64,000 nt of DNA from Paraspadella gotoi (taxonomy: Eukaryota > Chaetognatha), in assembly GCA_051294375.1 (NCBI GenBank), contig CM119265.1, forward strand, positions 13,446,124-13,510,123, written 5' to 3'. The notes under the pieces were generated by a model that was not told where the DNA came from, did not search any database, and saw only the letters and a program-made list of their open reading frames with translations. Each line of letters begins with the position of its first letter. The first letter of the stretch is position 1. Both the position numbers and the translations under genes were made by a program. Positions 46,302-58,069 of this stretch are shown here, piece by piece.

Positions 46302-49300
46302 AGCAACGGTTGCCTCTTTGCTCCTGGGCGACGGACGTGTCACTCTATCTATAAGAACGACCTCGGCGAACAAAGACTAATTCGATGGCTCAATGAATGG
46401 GGCGTCGTCTATGCCTTGTGGGACGGGGCTTTGTTGGGGCTTACAGGTGATAAATTTAAAACATTCAGCTTCCATCTATCAAATTGCGGGTGAATTTTGG
46501 CTTTTCAAGGCACCACGGCAAGATTCCCAACGACGGCGACATGGACATAATTTTTCCGGTTTTTCTCAATAAAGTAATATATAAGTAATATATATATATA
46601 TAAAGTAATAATATAACGGACGACTGCGAGCAAGCAAAAAAACTTCGTCGTAATGGAAGACAATACGGAGTAGACCTTGCCATATATGAAAAGTTTTGAA
46701 ATCAAAAAACGAGTATTGTGTAAAAGGTGCCCATACATCATATGAATTTTTTGAACATTTTTTTTCAAAAAAAAATTTACAGTAAATGCTGCCAACTTTG
46801 AAAAAAATGAAAAAACATGGTAAAAAATAGACTTTTTGCTAAATATCTTTAAAAGCTTTATTGCTAGAGGGACGAAACCCAAACTATCTTGTAGAGTGAA
46901 AAAATTGACTATGTTACATACCTTGCATTATAAATTAAGTTAGTTTTTACTCAGGAAAATTTTTTTTAAAACCTATTGTTTTGGTCAATTTTTGATAAAA
47001 TTTTTAAAAAATGATATTTTTAACAATGTTCGTGAAATATTTTGTAAAAAAATTATGGCGAATTGAATAAAGAAATAATTGCCTTTGTTTTGCTGAAAGA
47101 ATTTTTAAAAAGGATTATCGGTTAAAGAGTTATAATTTTTTTAAATTAAAAAAAAATCACTTTTCTTAATAATTATTTTTATTTAATAGGTTTGAACTAA
47201 GCTAAAGGGAAAAAGGGAATGCACTTTTTTCAGAGTAAATAAAACAAATAGTAAATTCTGATTTGACAATGGGTAACTTTAATATTTGTCTCACCAGGTC
47301 ATTAAAGTTTTTTTTTAATTTTTATCATTTTATAATGTAATTATGACTTTTAAATAAGGTAGTTTTTTAAATTTTTTTTCATATAAAAAAAAGAAAAATT
47401 GACAAAAGCGATTAAATGATTAAAAATTGATAAAATGAGACAAAAATAGTAAAATTAATGAAGTTAAATAACTGAGAAAAGAGTTGCTTGCTGCTTGCCG
47501 GTCGAGAAAAAAAGGTTTAGTGCAAAAGAAAGAAAACTAGTTATTCTATTTTTTGTTATCTATTCATGATTTATAGTTAATAATTAAGTCTATTGTAAAT
47601 AGTCGATTTAGTTTTAAAATATAATTTTTAATTCATTTTTGATTTTATTCATTTCATATCTTTTATAGTTGATGAATTTATCAACAAGTCGGATCTATTC
47701 CTAAATTTATCAAGCAAGCTTAATATATTTTTCCAAGTCTTTTACAACTTTTGATTAAGCAATATATTTAACACAAATTATAATTCAACTCAGTTCTGGA
47801 GAACAAGCTTGACAAAAGTAATTTATGAAAGAAATAGAATAACTAGTTTTTTTTCTTTGGCACTCTAGATGATGACTTTTTTTTCTCGATCGGTAAGCAG
47901 CAAGCAACTCTTCTCTCAGTTGCTTTTTTTGTCTCATTTATCAATTTTTAATCATTTAATCGCTTTTGTCAATTTTTTCTTTTCTTTTTTATATAGAAAA
48001 AAAATTTAAAAAACTACCTTATTTAAAAGTCATAATTCCATTATAAAATGATAAAAATTTAAAAAAAACTTTAATGACCTGGTGAGACAAAATATTAAAG
48101 TTACCCATTGTCAAATCAGAATTTACTATTTTTTATTTACTCTGAAAAAAGTGAATTCCCTTTTTCCCTTTAGCCTAGTTCAAACCTATTAAATAAAAAT
48201 AATTATTAAGAAAAGTGATTTTTTTTTAAATTTAAAAAAATTATAACTTTTTACCGATAATCCTTTTTTAAAAATTCTTTCAGCAAAACAAAGGCAATTA
48301 TTTCTTTATTCAATTCGCCATAATTTTTTTTACAAAATATTTCACGAACATTGTTAAAAATATCATTTTTTAAAATTTTATCAAAAATTGACCAAAACAA
48401 TAGGTTTTAAAAAAAATTTTTCTTAGTAAAAAACTAACTTAATTTATAATATGAGGTATGTAACATAGTCAATTTTTTCCACTCTACAAGATAGTTTGGG
48501 TTTCGTCCCTCTAGCAATAAAGCTTTTAAAGATATTTAGCAAAAAGTCCATTTTTTACCATTTTTTTTCATTTTTTTCAAAGTTGGCAGCATTTACTGTA
48601 AAATTTTTTTTTGAAAAAAAATGTTCAAAAAATTCATATGATGTATGGGCACCTTTTACACAATACTCGTTTTTGATTTCAAAACTTTTCATATATGGCA
48701 AGGTCTAATACGGAGTTGATTTCATGACTTTAAAGTTTAACATTTATTTAGCTTGACTAACTTGGTTTCCACTTTTTTTTACGGACTCGTGCCGCAAAAC
48801 TGTGAAATAATAAACTTTCTTTTTTTTTTCAGAAGGTGAAAGAGACTTCCACGCTCAAAGAGAAACAATATGTGGACTAACGCGTGATCAATGGGTGGAT
48901 CGGGTAATCGAATTTCAAAACCACGCTATAATTACTGTTAATTTTATTATTAATGATAAGACATACGGCGGTATAAATTAAAGTGATGAAAATTGAAAAG
49001 AAAGAGGGCGACAGAGATAGAGAGAAATTTAAAAAAAAAACGCTCTCTTCAGATCACAACCGTATGGAAATCACTCCGCGTTCTTTTGGCGGTTTTCGGT
49101 CGAAAAGTTTCTACTTGACGTTAGGCGTTGATATCATCGTCAGCATCTTCGACGAAAAGTTTTTGTGGGACGAGACGCCCACGTGCGGGTGAGATATCAT
49201 CAGTATTTGAATCATCTGAATCTAATTTCAGAAGTCGGTGGCTCTTAATAAGCGCGAAGAGCAGTCGAACAGTTCTGACGATGACAGATGTTTTCTGTAT

Positions 49301-49496
49301 TCGCAGATTCTTCTACCGCGGTCGCTTGACGCGCTGTTTTGAATCTTCATTGAAATGGCTATCAAGAGAGTACAAACAAACGACAGAAGAAATTCTGCAG
49401 CCGGAAAGAGACTCTAAAATTAATCGCTTTAACAAAAAATGGCGAAGAATGATGTTTGAAAATGACAGGGAATTCTGGTTTATTTGCCGTTTATGA
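46302..49496 (+). pseudogene. LicD/fukutin-like gene C, disrupted
   Basis: Homologous pieces occur in gene order. 46,302-46,446 has PLCSW and GEQRLIRWLNEWGVVYALWDG but two frameshifts, including one missing base at LLG(A)YR. 46,510-46,671 reads HHGKIPNDGDMDIIFPVFLN, then an AT-repeat insertion (46,571-46,616), then TDDCEQ. A 2,035 bp element interrupts the exon after TACGGAGT. Remnants follow at about 48,833-48,971 (QWVDRVIEFQN), 49,053-49,188 (PRSFGGF, LGVDIIVSIFDEKFLWDETPTC) and 49,307-49,496 (YRGRLTRCFESS to a stop). No anchor exon was found. The active-site motif survives. The 3' exons are well kept and join in phase, so inactivation looks recent, or a shorter transcript may still be made. 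AATAAA lies at 49,570. Confidence 0.75.
46672..48706. mobile_element. Non-autonomous long-TIR DNA transposon, Mutator-like or foldback
   Basis: Its ends are AGACCTTGCCATATATGAAA at the left and the exact complement at the right. The arms are 46,672 to about 47,550 and about 47,832-48,706, roughly 875-880 bp each and nearly identical, around a unique centre of about 280 bp. Direct repeats AATACGGAGT flank it at 46,662-46,671 and 48,707-48,716. A 9-11 bp target duplication with long TIRs is the Mutator pattern. No transposase is encoded, and the mirrored short frames inside are AT-rich and not convincing. It sits within the coding exon of LicD-like gene C. Joining the flanks across one target copy restores an open frame there (..RQYGVDFMTLK). 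Confidence 0.88.
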
Positions 49497-49998
49497 TTTA
49501 TGAGTGACTCACAATATAAAATAATGCTTAAAGTTTTTTGTTTGGTTGTTAATTTTCCATATATTTCGAAATAAATTTTGAATTAATTTATTGATTATTT
49601 CTCTTATCACCAACCGGTTGTATAGTCGTAATGGCCCGGCCAAAATGTTGCTTTCGTCAAAACGTACTCCTTTGCTCGACCTCCTTAGTACAATTGGTAG
49701 TGAGAAATCCCGCGTGGAAGGAATTCTATGTCAACCTTTGTATTTTTATTTTTATCGATGTTACAACCAATATAAAAATGTGACTGAACAACAACAGAAA
49801 TAGAAAATGTAAAAGTCTCTATCTCTCACAACAATCACCAATTTTAGCAGATATAAATTATTGAGAATTATTATTGAGAATTATTATTATTATTGAGAAT
49901 TATATAAATGTAAAATGTCATTAAATCTTTCCTACTTATATAATTTTATATTTTTTAGTATCCATGGTATATCCTTTCTTTTCGTTGTTGTATAAAAA
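49497..49998. other. Gene C 3' flank, AT-rich
   Basis: Contains TTATTATTGAGAA short repeats at 49,860-49,905 and an ACAACCAATATAAAAA string (about 49,753) also found in the inverted repeat near 38,478. Confidence 0.4.
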
Positions 49999-50042
49999 GC
50001 GCTGATGAAGACTCGAAAATCTCTGAGTCGAAACATGTCTGC
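49999..50042 (+). ncRNA. Hammerhead-ribozyme-like motif, copy 1
   Basis: The core CTGATGA (50,002-50,008) is followed by one unpaired A and the hairpin GACTC (50,010-50,014) / GAGTC (50,025-50,029), then GAAAC and ATGTC with the expected cleavage after the final C (50,039). Stem I is GCG / TGC including one G.U pair. ACATGT (50,033-50,038) is self-complementary, as in hammerheads that work as dimers with a minimal stem III. The extra purine after CTGATGA departs from the textbook core. Such motifs are known from Penelope-like retroelements and retrozymes. No such protein is visible here. Confidence 0.6.
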
Positions 50043-50582
50043 AACTTATTAATAATAAAATCGTTGTAACAATTCAAAATTCTTTGTAAATATTTTTTAG
50101 TACATTTTATTTCAAATTTTAAAGAATACTACCTATTTTACGTTTGCATTGAATTGATTGAATAAAGTGCGTCCCGATTAACTAGCTTGATCATGTCTAA
50201 ACGAAAAGCCACAATCGCAAAACAAAAAGAAAAGGCTCTCGTCTTCTCAGCTCTCTGCTCTCGTTTTCGTCGTCGTAGTCGTCGTCGTCGTCGTCAAGGC
50301 GACGAAAATAAAGCAGAGTGCAGAAATTTTACCAGCCGAGATTTCCTTCCCAATTAAAGTTCATTCATTGAATTAATGTTGAGATAAAAATAAGCATCGC
50401 AAAACGTACTAACGGAGGTGACTCGCCACGTTATATTTGTTAGCTTAATGTGTACTAAATTTTCACTAGGAATTCGCCGAAATAGTTATAGTTTAAAATG
50501 AAAAAAGAAGGGCGTAATGACGCGGTATTCATCTAAGGAATAAAGTTTATTGTAAACCGTAATACAACGCATTTGCTCAGCC
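50043..50582. other. Upstream region of NPHP4
   Basis: Contains an imperfect (GTC)n run (50,264-50,300) and an AT-rich segment just before the first ATG. No TATA-type promoter could be assigned. Confidence 0.45.
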
Positions 50583-53500
50583 ATGAATTTGACCAAAGAA
50601 GAGGAATGGATTCGCCGAATGACCGAAAACGAGACGATGCCATCCGCTTGGGAGAGAAAGGTTTGTAGAAATCCATCATGAGTTCCTCTTAATATTGTCT
50701 ATGTTTAATTACAAATTTTCTCTCTGAATCTGCTGCCAATATTTCATATTAAAATGGACTCGATCCGTCTTCAGATTCGCGAGGAAGAAGGCGCGTCCCC
50801 AACCGGCCTTTCTCTCCACTTGGTCGCGGTCCGTCGTCCTCCCTCCGTCGACGATCGTCTGGAGATTTCGAGGCACCGTCTCCGCCTAAGCCTCTACGAC
50901 GCCGCCTACAAACGTTTCGTCGGAAGAAGTTGGACGAGCGACGCAGCGAGGGCCGGCGGCAGAGGCGTTGGCGTCGATCTGCCCGTCAACCAAACGGCCC
51001 ACGTATTGACGGATGTGGAAGGCGCCTCGTTGGTTGTGGTGATAGAGTTTTTAGCGGAGGTAAGACAAAATGGACCCAGGTCTTCGAACGCGACGACGAT
51101 CGGCTGCGGCTGGACGATGCTGCGGCCGCTGGATTCGAGGACGCTGCCGGATTACGTATCGCGGTTTCCTGCCCCGCGAACGCGTAAGCCGCTTTATTAT
51201 GGGTCGCCGATGGCTCTCCAGTTTCTGGAGGAGCCGTTAGAGGCGTCGCCATTGCTGAAGATGAAAGAAAACTCGGAGGTGGAGGTCGCCTGCAGCAAAT
51301 TCGATAATTTGACGAACTTCGAAGACACGATTCCGCTCAACGTCTTCTTTGCGGAGAACGCCGCATTCTCCGGTTAGATTTGTTTGGAAGCAAAACTAGC
51401 AGCTCGAGGCAGTGATTAAAATCTAAAAATTATAAAGGCCTTATTTTAATGAGTCATTCTTTCGCCATTCTCGACAGGTTTAACGTTCGTCAAACTATCT
51501 CCTTCATCTTCATCCCCCTCATGCCGTCTCCATCGACTCCGTTCCACATCCGTCGTCCTCTCCAGCCTTAATCTGCGCCTCCACACGCCGCTGGTAGAGT
51601 TCGAGGCGCAACTCAAGTCCAGCGTCGCCGCCGACCGACTTGCCGCCGACGCCGCCGCTCTCGGGGACGCTGGTCTAAAATTGAGGATCGTCGAGAGGCG
51701 CCTCAAGGTCGGCGTCCACAACGGCATCAAGTTCATCGCCGAACCCGTCGTCGTGAGTCTCAGAGTTTCCAACGATGACGACGACGATAAGGCAAACGTG
51801 ACTTCGAAATCCACCGCCAGGAGGCGGGCGTCGCAGTTTAAGTCCTCGCGAAGATTCTCGACGATCGACGTCGCCAGCGGCGGCCCAAAGCGTCTCCACG
51901 TCCCGACATCTCTCTCAGTCAACGGACTTTTTAACGACGAAAACTGCGGCCTCGTGTTCGTCGTGGAATATTTCCTCTCTCTTCCAATGAGCGCAATGCA
52001 GAGCAAAACTAAGATGACCGCTTCGTTAGCTTCCAGGTTTGTAATACTTTTTGGTTGTTTTGAATTCGAGAAAAATAAAAGTAGTAATTTGTCGGATAAT
52101 TGAAAGTGAAATTAAGGTTGTGAATTGTTGTAACTTTATTATATATATATTATTAACTTCATTAATATTTGTGACTGGTTGGTTGATTGGTTTCATGACC
52201 GGTTATTTAAAATTCATCTATTAATTCATCTATTAATTTATTCATCAATTGAATGTTTGATCTATGGAATGAATTATCTATTGATGAATTTGATCATTTA
52301 TATTATGCCATTTCCCATAACTTCCCTCCAGCTTCGGTGGCCACAGCGTCTCGGAATCTATCACCGTGGCGGCGTTTTTCGCCGTCTGGCTTCCTTTCGT
52401 CGCAGAAATCACGACGCCGTTTAAGGTAAAAGACGCCGCCCGTCTCTCCCTGCGAGGTGGTCCCGGAAGAACGCCGGACGAGGCGTTGCTGCTGGCGCCC
52501 GACAACGACGGTGCTCGAAGAAGCGATGAAACGGGCTCGGAAGTCGGAACGATCCTTTTCGACTATTCCTTCAGTCACGACGAAGATCGGCTGCGGTTGG
52601 AGAGAGGGTCGACACCGTCGCCAGTAAAGAAATCGCCGCCGATAAAGGCCCCAACCGCTGCGGAGGCGGAAGCGCTGCGCCCAATTTCGGGCGAGGGCGC
52701 GCTCGTCGAAACGACGCCCTCATCGACGCCTTCGCCTTTGAAAAAAATGGTGTCCATCACGACTCAGACGTCGATTGACGCCTCAGCGCCTGTCACCGCT
52801 CACTCCGCCCCCGCTGAGCCAGATTCTACCCCGCCAACGACATCTGGAGTTTCCCCTTCCCTTCAACTCCGCGAGATCTCGGCTGGCGTCTTCTCGGCTG
52901 CGCCCCTCGTTTCTCTGCGCCCTCTATCCATTTCTCCCCCCGTTCGCGCCTCCCGGGCCGCCCACGCCGCGGTCAAGCGCCTGGGTTTTCCGGAAGTGGT
53001 CGACCGTCACGGGAATCCAGCGCCGCCCGCGGACGAGGAGGCCATGGCGGCCTTGATGCAGGCAGGCAGCATCAAGTCGGCCCGGCACGCGGTCGGCGCC
53101 AACTTGCTGGGCCAAAGGCTGACGTTGCAGTTTTTAGCGCTCGGATTTTCGGAGATTAGATCGTCGACGTCGTCGTCGTCGCCTCGAAAAGTCTTCTTCA
53201 CTTTTCAATTCTTTCGATTTTCGCCGACGAAAACCTCGACGCTCGATCTCGGAGAAATTGAGGAAGATTTGCTGAGCTTCGCGCCGCAAGGATCCTCCGC
53301 GCAAGTCTTGCGGAAAAAGTCTTGCAGCTCGCCGCATCAACAATCGTCGAAGCAGCAACATCCGGCGGTCGAGTCGAGGTTGAATTCTCCCCCCGGATAC
53401 GCGGAATCCTTTTTCGTCGGTGTGAGTTTGTCTTCAACGCGAGACGTCGACGATCTCATGGAGCATCTCTCGACGAGCCGCTTGCACGTCGACGTCTGGG

Positions 53501-55119
53501 ACGCCGACTCGTTGCTTCCCCTCGGCGTCGCCTTCGTCGATCTACGAGGATTTCTTCGATCGTCAGCGACGGAAGCGTCAATGACTTTGATGGAGACTGA
53601 GGTGGTGGCCGGAAACGACGGCGGGGCCGCGTCCGGCGCCGACTGGCACCCATCGAGCGAGGGTCGGCTCTTGACTGACCAGTGGCGAGATGATGGCTTC
53701 GTTTCCGGAACGATGACGACGTCGACCGTTCTAGGGCGTCTCTTGATTCGCTGCTCCAACGTTGGTTTCCCGATCGACGCCGATGAGACTTGGGTTCGGC
53801 GTCACGCCGCAACTAACGATGGCGCTGCCGTCGGTAGGCTAAATTTTTTGCCCCATGGCGCGTCGAGTTCGACGTCGGAGGGCGCTCGAAGACTTGTTAA
53901 GTTTCCACGATTTAATTTATGCGGCGAGTCTGTCCTCGATCGCTCGACTCATGAACAAATGGTCATCCCGTCTCTATTGGAAAATTTCCGTACCTGTCAG
54001 GTTCGCTCTGCTTTTGCCCAATCCGGCGAGACTGGCGACTGGGCAGGCGACGAGGTTGTTCGCAAGACCGTCGACTCCGCTCGCAATAAACGGATAGAGA
54101 GGCTACAAAAGATAGAGAGGATGACATCGGAGGCGAGAGGGAGAGAAGAGGATCGTCGTGGGGATCCTCTCGAGCCGCCAAAATCCGCGGAAACTCGGAT
54201 GAAGCATTCGGTGGAGACCCGATGGAAAGAGTTGACGTCCGTCCACTACGTCCGCAATCGGACCAAAAGAGAGAACATCCTCAACTCTCTCCGCGATTCC
54301 ATCTCCGCGACGCTGCAACTCCGCGCCGTCGTCGGCCGTACCGAGTTCTTCGAGGCGCAGGTCGCCAACCCAAGGAACCGGCAGAGCTGCGTCGAGATAG
54401 TAATCGACGGCGCCTCGGAGGCATCGGCCTATTCTAAGAACGGACCGGAAATGAAACTTGTCACATCCGGTGAAGATTGGCAGCGCTTGAAGACCGCCTT
54501 CGGAGTCGTCACTCCGATGGAGGACAAGATGTTCGAGATTAAGCGAGACGAAAACGATTCCGATTCCCAATCATCGGCGAGAGAGAATCTTGGAAAGGAT
54601 CGTCGACCGTCGTTGCTCTACCTCCGTCCCTTGGAAACCGTTTACGTTCCCTTCACCTTCTTTACCCTTTCGTTCTCCAACTCTGGCGTCGAGGACGACG
54701 TCAAACAGTTCGTCGTCACTTTTCTCGAACTTCCCGAACGCCGTCCTTTGATGGTGCTGCGAGTTCGAGTCGCGTTGGCCCGCCCTGTTTTGGACCGTCA
54801 CTTCCGGTTCGATCACGCCGAGCAAACTTTCGTGAAGCGGGTGGTACGCGTGCCCGAGGCAGCGTGGAGGGGAGCCGAGGCGCGAGGCGGAATCGTCGGG
54901 GCCGCGTGCAGCGACGAGAGCGTCATCGTTGAGGCTCGTCGAGTTAAGGATGACGAAGTCGGCGGCGGCGGCGACGCGCTGGTTTCGGCGCCGCCGACAG
55001 CGGGCAGTGTCGACGTATTTTTTAAGGCGGCGTGTCCTCCGGCACCCAGAGTCATGAGTTTTATTATCGCTATCTACAGGGACAGTCTGCGGATTGAGCC
55101 ATTGCAAGTGAGATAAAGG

Positions 55120-55206
<87 letters not shown>

Positions 55207-56106
55207 GCGACAGAAAGTTTGAGTGACAGAAAGAATGAGCCACAGTCAGAATGAGCGACAGTAAGAATAAGAGACAGAAAGAATGAGCGACAGAAAGAAA
55301 GAGCGACAGAAAAAAAATGAAGGACAAAAAAGGAAAAAAAGAAAAAAATGGACAGAAACAGAAAAGAAAGGAAATGAGAGAGATAAAATAAATAAAAGAT
55401 TGAATATTTTAATTTCTTTACCCCTTTTCTCCAGATTTGGTCCGTCTCCATCCACTGCCTCCAAAGAGTCGACCTTTCTCCCCCTGTCGGTCAGTCTTCT
55501 GTGGCGACACTGACTTTAAAAAATCCGACCGGGGCCGGCAAAGAGCTTGAACTCTACGCCTCCGATCCCAGCGAGACCGCAACGTCGCCACCGGCCGGAG
55601 AACCCTTCCTCCTCCCCGCCGGCGGGCTACAGGAGCTTGCCGTGCGGCTGCGCCCCCTGCGGAGCGGGCGGCGCGTCGTCAGAGTCAACGCGGTGGAGCG
55701 CGGATCGTCCGGCGTCGAGTCCGGAGATCGACGTCTCTTCCGCGCCTGGATCCTTCGCCTCGACGTTCAACCGCCCGTCGTCTCCAAAGCCTTCGAAGTC
55801 CGCATCCCCGTCGGCGCCGCTGACGGGGCATCGGAGACGCCCTCCGCCGCCGGCCTCAACAAGTGCGTCGACTTCACGAATCCTTATTCTGCCTTCAAGA
55901 CTTTTTGCTTCCGGAGCGATCGACCCGATTTGCTCTGGTTTCGTCGAGACGAACTCCGTTTCGCCCCAAGAGAGACGCAAATGGTCGGGCTGCGGTTCTC
56001 CGCCGCACCGAGAAAGATGCGGGCGGCGCACCTCGTCAATATCTTCGTCAACGACGAAAAAGATAAGAACGAGGAGACTTTCGCGGTTAGGGTCGTCTAC
56101 ACTTGA
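50583..56106 (+). CDS. NPHP4: Nephrocystin-4 homologue (5 exons)
   Basis: Exons 50,583-50,660, 50,775-51,372, 51,478-52,036, 52,332-55,107 and 55,435-56,106 give 1,560 residues (the vertebrate protein is about 1,430). Family landmarks are LRLSLYDAAYKRFVGRSW and YYGSPMALQFLEEP in exon 2, IVERRLKVGVHNGIKFI and GLVFVVEYFLSLP in exon 3, and in the last exon SIHCLQRVDLSPPVGQ, VSKAFEVRIP, FTNPYSAFKTFCFRSDRPDL and NDEKDKNEETFAVRVVYT. NPHP4 is a scaffold of the ciliary transition zone that works with NPHP1 and RPGRIP1L. Its tandem immunoglobulin-like folds occupy the C-terminal half. A single 2.8 kb exon encodes most of the protein, including a Ser/Pro/Ala-rich linker (about residues 480-590). A donor-like GAG|GTAAGA at 51,060 is not used, because the homologous text reads through it. 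Intron 4 starts with a GAAA microsatellite. Confidence 0.93.
55121..55206 (+). repeat. (GAAA)n microsatellite in NPHP4 intron 4
   Basis: About 21 tetranucleotide units, only some 13 bases after the 5' splice site, followed by degenerate GAATGAGCGACA units to about 55,320. Confidence 0.95.
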
Positions 56107-56504
56107 GTTCGATCGGAATTTAATCATGGAGGAGTCGATATGATGTTCTGAAATTCTGCAATAATTGTTTGAATTTTGAATTTGACAATTAAAATATTGA
56201 AATATACGGATAAATATGTTTTAAGTTCATGCATGATTAATCGGTAAGATAGGGTTTTTGAAAATTTGATTAAAAAAAAAGAGCACCCTGATGTTCAAAC
56301 AGACCCAAATTATCTATAGAGGGTGATAAAGCCTATTCGTCTTAAAAGCTAAACAAAAGACTCCGCACGCAAGTTCTCTTTCGCGTTGCTACGAAACAAC
56401 TCTCTGTTCGAACTTTCTATTCCATAGAAAAAATCAAGACAATGTCGTATTTTTTATCTAAACTGTATAAAATTGTATAACATAAATCAAACGGTTGACG
56501 AAGT
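56107..56504. other. Intergenic region NPHP4 to ankyrin gene
   Basis: About 400 bases, AT-rich. ATTAAA near 56,188 is a possible poly(A) signal for NPHP4. No other feature was seen. Confidence 0.5.
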
Positions 56505-58069
56505 ATGACTCCGGACGATCGACCTTCGTCCCGACTTCGCGCCCTCTGGGCCGAAGAAGACTGCGCCGCCGTCCTTCAGATGGCCTCCGATGTTGCCGTA
56601 AACGACACCCAACTCGGCAGCGCCCTTGCGAACTTAGACTCCGTCGCAGCCGCCGCAGGAAATTCTGGGGCGGCTCGAACTACGCCGCTACATCTGGCGG
56701 CAGGCTTCGGTAAAACCGCGGCTGTTCGGCGCCTGCTCGACGCCGGTCAAGATGCCGCCGTCCGCAACGGCGTTGGCCGCACGCCGCTTCACGACGCTTG
56801 TCTCGGCGGGCATGCCAAGACGCTGCTCGCATTGGTGGAGCACGCCGCCGACGCCGTTGACGCTGTCGACAAGGACGGTCGGACGCCGACGCACCTGGCC
56901 GCCTACCACGGAGAACTCGATTGTTTAGCGATTCTAGCTGACGCCGGCGCCGATCTCCGCGCTCAAGACGCCGAAGGATGTCAACCATGTCACGCAGCCG
57001 CACAACGCAATCATGCCGGCGTCTTGGCGTTTCTGTTCGACCGCGGCGTGGATTTCGGCGTCGTCTGCCGCGCCGGGCGTCTCCCCGCTCACTACGCGGC
57101 GCGCTACGGCGCCCTCGACGCGTTGGCGCGTCTCACGCGTCACGAAGCGGATTTGAGTCGAGGCGACGAAATGGGGAATCTCCCGCTGCATCTCGCCGCC
57201 AGGTGAGTTTAACTAAGAATAGACAAGCTGTTTCTAATCAATCAAGCCAATCAATAAAGCAAGCTAATTAATAGTCATTAGTCAATTAAGGAAATGAAAA
57301 TGTTTTTTTTTTTAACTTTATTTAATATCTTTTTTAATTTTTTTCTTTCTTTTTCTTTTTTTTTCTTCCTAGAATTTTTTTTTTTGTTGGTTTCTCTCTT
57401 TCGAGCACCTTTCATCTTTGTTTTTTTTTTTTGCTTTCAGAATTGTCTATGTTTTTCTTTATTTAAATAATTTCTTTCCCAACCCTCAGACACGGTCATC
57501 TCGACTGCGTCCGCTTCCTCGTCAAAACAAAAGTCCCCATCACCTCTTCTCGTCGGGACGGCAAACTCCCGACCCACGTGTCGGCCCAGCACGGCGCCAA
57601 TGGCTGCCTCCACTGGCTGCTGGAGAAGGGCGCCGACCCGAACGCCCGCGACGCCGACGGCAACGCCCCTGCCCACCTCGCCTGCGAGAACGACAACGCC
57701 GAGTGCCTCAACTGCCTCCTCAACCACGACGCCTTCCCGCACGCGAAGAATCGAAAAGGCGAGATCCCGATGGACGCGGCGCGACGCGCCGGCCACCCGT
57801 TGCGCATGCGCCTGGCCGTCGACGACGACATCAAGTGTCCCTTCTGCGTGCAAAAGTTCAAGAGGCTAGAATGGGAAAAGGCGAATCAACCGACGCACGT
57901 GGAAGCGGCGCTGATTCGCACGCGGAATAGCATCTACAACAACCCCGTTCCGAGCGAGGGCGGGAAGAAAGGCGGGGGCGATAGGGGCGACGAAGGGGCG
58001 GAGGAAGAGGGGAGGCCAGGGTCGGAGAAGAGAGATCTCACTGCCAAGTATTACGGCGAGCATTTCTGA
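56505..58069 (+). CDS. Ankyrin-repeat protein, ANKRD42/espin-like (2 exons)
   Basis: Exons 56,505-57,202 and 57,490-58,069 join in phase (AG|A) to give 425 residues. About nine ankyrin repeats fill residues 60-345, with typical strings such as TPLHLAAGFGKTAAVRRLL, TPLHDACLGGHAKTLLALV, TPTHLAAYHGELDCLAILADA, LPLHLAARHGHLDCVRFLV and CLHWLLEKGADPNARDADG. After them comes a CPFC motif (about residue 362) lacking a second zinc-binding pair nearby, and a hydrophilic Gly/Glu/Lys-rich tail. The repeat wording (CLHWLL.., LPVH/LPTH) resembles ANKRD42 or the espin N-terminus, but the actin-binding or coiled-coil C-terminus of those proteins is absent, so I give no symbol. The role is presumably protein binding. 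Partners are unknown. The gene lies 399 bases downstream of NPHP4 on the same strand. Confidence 0.85.

Noticed and set aside
46505-48708. Mirrored frames MGFVPLAIKLLKIFSKKS.. inside the palindromic element
   Set aside because: Present only because the two arms are inverted copies. AT-rich, with no transposase motif and no extension into the centre.
51060-51066. Strong donor-like GAG|GTAAGA in NPHP4 exon 2
   Set aside because: The reading frame continues with text alignable to NPHP4 (YYGSPMALQFL) at the expected distance, so no intron is needed.
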